Origin: an uncultured Eubacteriales bacterium
Lineage (GTDB): Bacteria; Bacillota; Clostridia; Christensenellales; Borkfalkiaceae
Direction of reading: 5' to 3'
Assembly: GCA_900547645.1 (NCBI GenBank)
Contig: URHP01000033.1
Coordinates: 1 to 15,279, forward strand
DNA: 15,279 bases
The position numbers were made by a program, and so were the translations under genes. The number at the start of each line of letters is the position of its first letter. Position 1 is the stretch's first letter. Under the pieces are notes generated by a model. That model ran no database searches and was not told where the DNA came from. It worked only from the letters and a program-made list of their open reading frames with translations. This document shows, piece after piece, positions 14,036-15,279 of the stretch.

Positions 14036-15237
14036 CACAATCGACGATGATTGCCGTGATCGCGGGCGGCGTGCTTGCCGGCATGGTCTATTGCCTGTGC
14101 GCGCAGCGCCTTGCCGCCATCCTGCAGCAACAGGGCTATTCGGGGCGCGCGTTCCTGAAATGGTACTACCGTTCCCGCAATATCGAGCGGAAAAAGGCGT
14201 CCATCCTCGCACTTGCCGTTGCGCTGCTGACGGCGCTGATAAGCGTCTGCTTCTCCTTTGCGGGGTACAGGATCGCAAACCTCGTCTCCGCCGCACCCTT
14301 TTTCGGGATCACGCTCTTTTATTATTTCGCCGAGAGCAGGCATGCGCTGAAAGTCCCCGCGCGCGCGACGGCGCGCTATCTCAGGCTGTGGATCGCCTAT
14401 GCCGTCGTCATGTTCGCGCTCTGCATCGGGCTTTCGTTTGCCCTGACGGCGATCTCTCTTGTCGCGGATGCGGGCTGGCTGTATCTTATGCGCTATGTGC
14501 CCTTCTGCCTTGTCCCGCTCGTCAGTCCGCCCGTGCTCGTCCTCGTCAATTTCTGCATGAAGGCGTACGAAGTCCCGCACACCGCAAAATTCCTGAAGAG
14601 GGCGAAGGCGGCGCTTGCGGCAAGCCCCTGCGTCAAGGTCGGCATTACGGGGAGCTTCGGCAAGACTTCGGTCAAGAACTTTGCCGCCGTCATTCTGTCG
14701 GAAAAGTACCGCGTTCTTGCGACGCCCGCTTCCTATAATACCCCCGTCGGCATTGCCAGGACAGTGAATGAGGGAGGGCTGGACTGCGATATTTTCCTCG
14801 CCGAAATGGGCGCGCGCAGAAGGGGCGACATCGCCGCGCTGTGCGATCTGGTCTGCCCGACGGTGGGGGCGGTGACGGGCGTCACCTGCCAGCATCTCGA
14901 GACATTCGGCTCTCAGGAGGCGATCAGGGCGGAAAAGGGCGAACTTGCCCGCCGCGCGGAAAAATGCGTTCTGGGGCGCACGGCGGCGGACATGGATGCC
15001 GCCGACGCGCTCGTGATGGGGCGTGATTTCGATGCGGAGGACGTGCAGCTGTCTTTGGACGGCACGCGCTTCACGCTGCGTCTGCCTGACGGGAGCATGT
15101 CCGTCTTTGTCCCCGTCCTCGGCAGACATGCCGCGGAGGACGTCGCCATTGCCGCTGCGCTCTGCTCGCTGCTCGGCATGTCGGCAGAGGAGATCGAAGC
15201 CGGGATCCGCAGGATCGCGCCCGTCCCGCACCGGCTG
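14032..15237 (+). CDS. Membrane-anchored MurF-like Mur ligase, 3' truncated
   Basis: 402 native residues are present; the frame then runs into adapter. The N-terminal half is hydrophobic, with about five predicted membrane segments (5-24, 57-79, 84-100, 118-143, 151-176). A Mur ligase central domain follows: P-loop GITGSFGKTSVK (204-215), SYNTPVG (234-240), AEMGARRRGDI (257-267) and QHLETFGSQEAI (287-298), the last two resembling MurF (EMGAxxxGEI and AHLExFGS). It ends near VPHRL, where the C-terminal ligase domain would start. MurF adds D-Ala-D-Ala to UDP-MurNAc-tripeptide; the canonical soluble MurF N-terminal nucleotide-substrate domain is not seen, so it may be a paralogue with another acceptor. 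Start: ATG at 14032 in an ATGA overlap with the hydrolase gene, with GGAGGAG at 14017-14023. Confidence 0.85.
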
Positions 15238-15279
15238 CTGTCTCTTATACACATCTCCGAGCCCACGAGAGTAGCGCTC
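15238..15279 (-). other. Nextera adapter plus i7 index read-through (artefact)
   Basis: Bases 15238-15256 are the exact mosaic end CTGTCTCTTATACACATCT; 15257-15271 continue the read-2 adapter with one mismatch (G instead of C at 15271). The last eight bases TAGCGCTC look like an i7 index. Frames running into it give the known false C-termini LSLIHISEPTR (in the Mur ligase frame) and LLYTSPSPRE, and on the minus strand MGSEMCIRD and MYKRQ starts. Confidence 0.98.

Noticed and set aside
13921..15252. A 443-codon minus-strand frame opposite the Mur ligase gene
   Set aside because: Its start MYKRQ is encoded by adapter, and the plus strand carries clear Mur ligase motifs.

Overview
This window is a bacterial chromosomal fragment that looks like a Bacillota (Firmicutes), probably Clostridia-like, genome with high G+C. 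The evidence is the gene order dprA-topA-trmFO-hslV-hslU (the Bacillus smf-topA-gid-codV-clpQ-clpY-codY neighbourhood without codV and codY), a folate-dependent TrmFO, a Bacillus-type HslV with a short propeptide, an FMN riboswitch in front of a RibU-type ECF transporter gene, and sigma-A promoters. A finer placement (for example an uncultured gut Christensenellales-like lineage) is only a guess. Both ends are not genomic: bases 1-32 and 15238-15279 are Illumina Nextera adapter, so native DNA spans about 33-15237 and the first and last genes are cut off artificially.

Layout. (1) 33-7971, all plus strand: dprA (5' truncated), topA, trmFO, hslV, hslU, hisS and trxA, closed by a strong hairpin terminator at 7979-8011. 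Two terminator-like hairpins lie in the hslV-hslU gap. (2) 8024-9235, minus strand: one clearly AT-rich gene for a BspA-type leucine-rich-repeat protein with a zinc ribbon at each end, with its own promoter; it reads as an inserted single-gene island. (3) 9446-10696: glyA with its own promoter. (4) 10697-11855: a long hairpin, a perfect consensus promoter, an FMN riboswitch, an intrinsic terminator and ribU. (5) 11871-15237: an apparently leaderless tsaE promoter, then tsaE-tsaB-rimI-alpha/beta hydrolase-membrane MurF-like ligase. The five genes are joined by four consecutive 4-base stop/start overlaps, which implies tight translational coupling.

How the parts fit. The first block handles DNA uptake and topology (DprA, TopA), tRNA U54 methylation (TrmFO), ATP-dependent proteolysis (HslUV), histidyl-tRNA charging and thiol redox. 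GlyA makes 5,10-methylene-THF, the methyl donor that TrmFO uses. RibU imports riboflavin, the FMN/FAD precursor that TrmFO also needs, under FMN feedback. TsaE and TsaB belong to the tRNA t6A37 machinery (tsaD is not in the window), RimI acetylates ribosomal protein S18 and related termini, and the last gene is probably linked to peptidoglycan or a related Mur-ligase reaction.

Most notable: an 8-bp dyad centred on the tsaE -10 box whose right arm contains the tsaE start codon; the AT-rich double-zinc-ribbon LRR gene; a MurF-like ligase whose usual N-terminal substrate domain is replaced by membrane helices; and adapter sequence that creates false protein termini at both ends. No rRNA, tRNA, CRISPR array, insertion sequence or prophage gene was seen.
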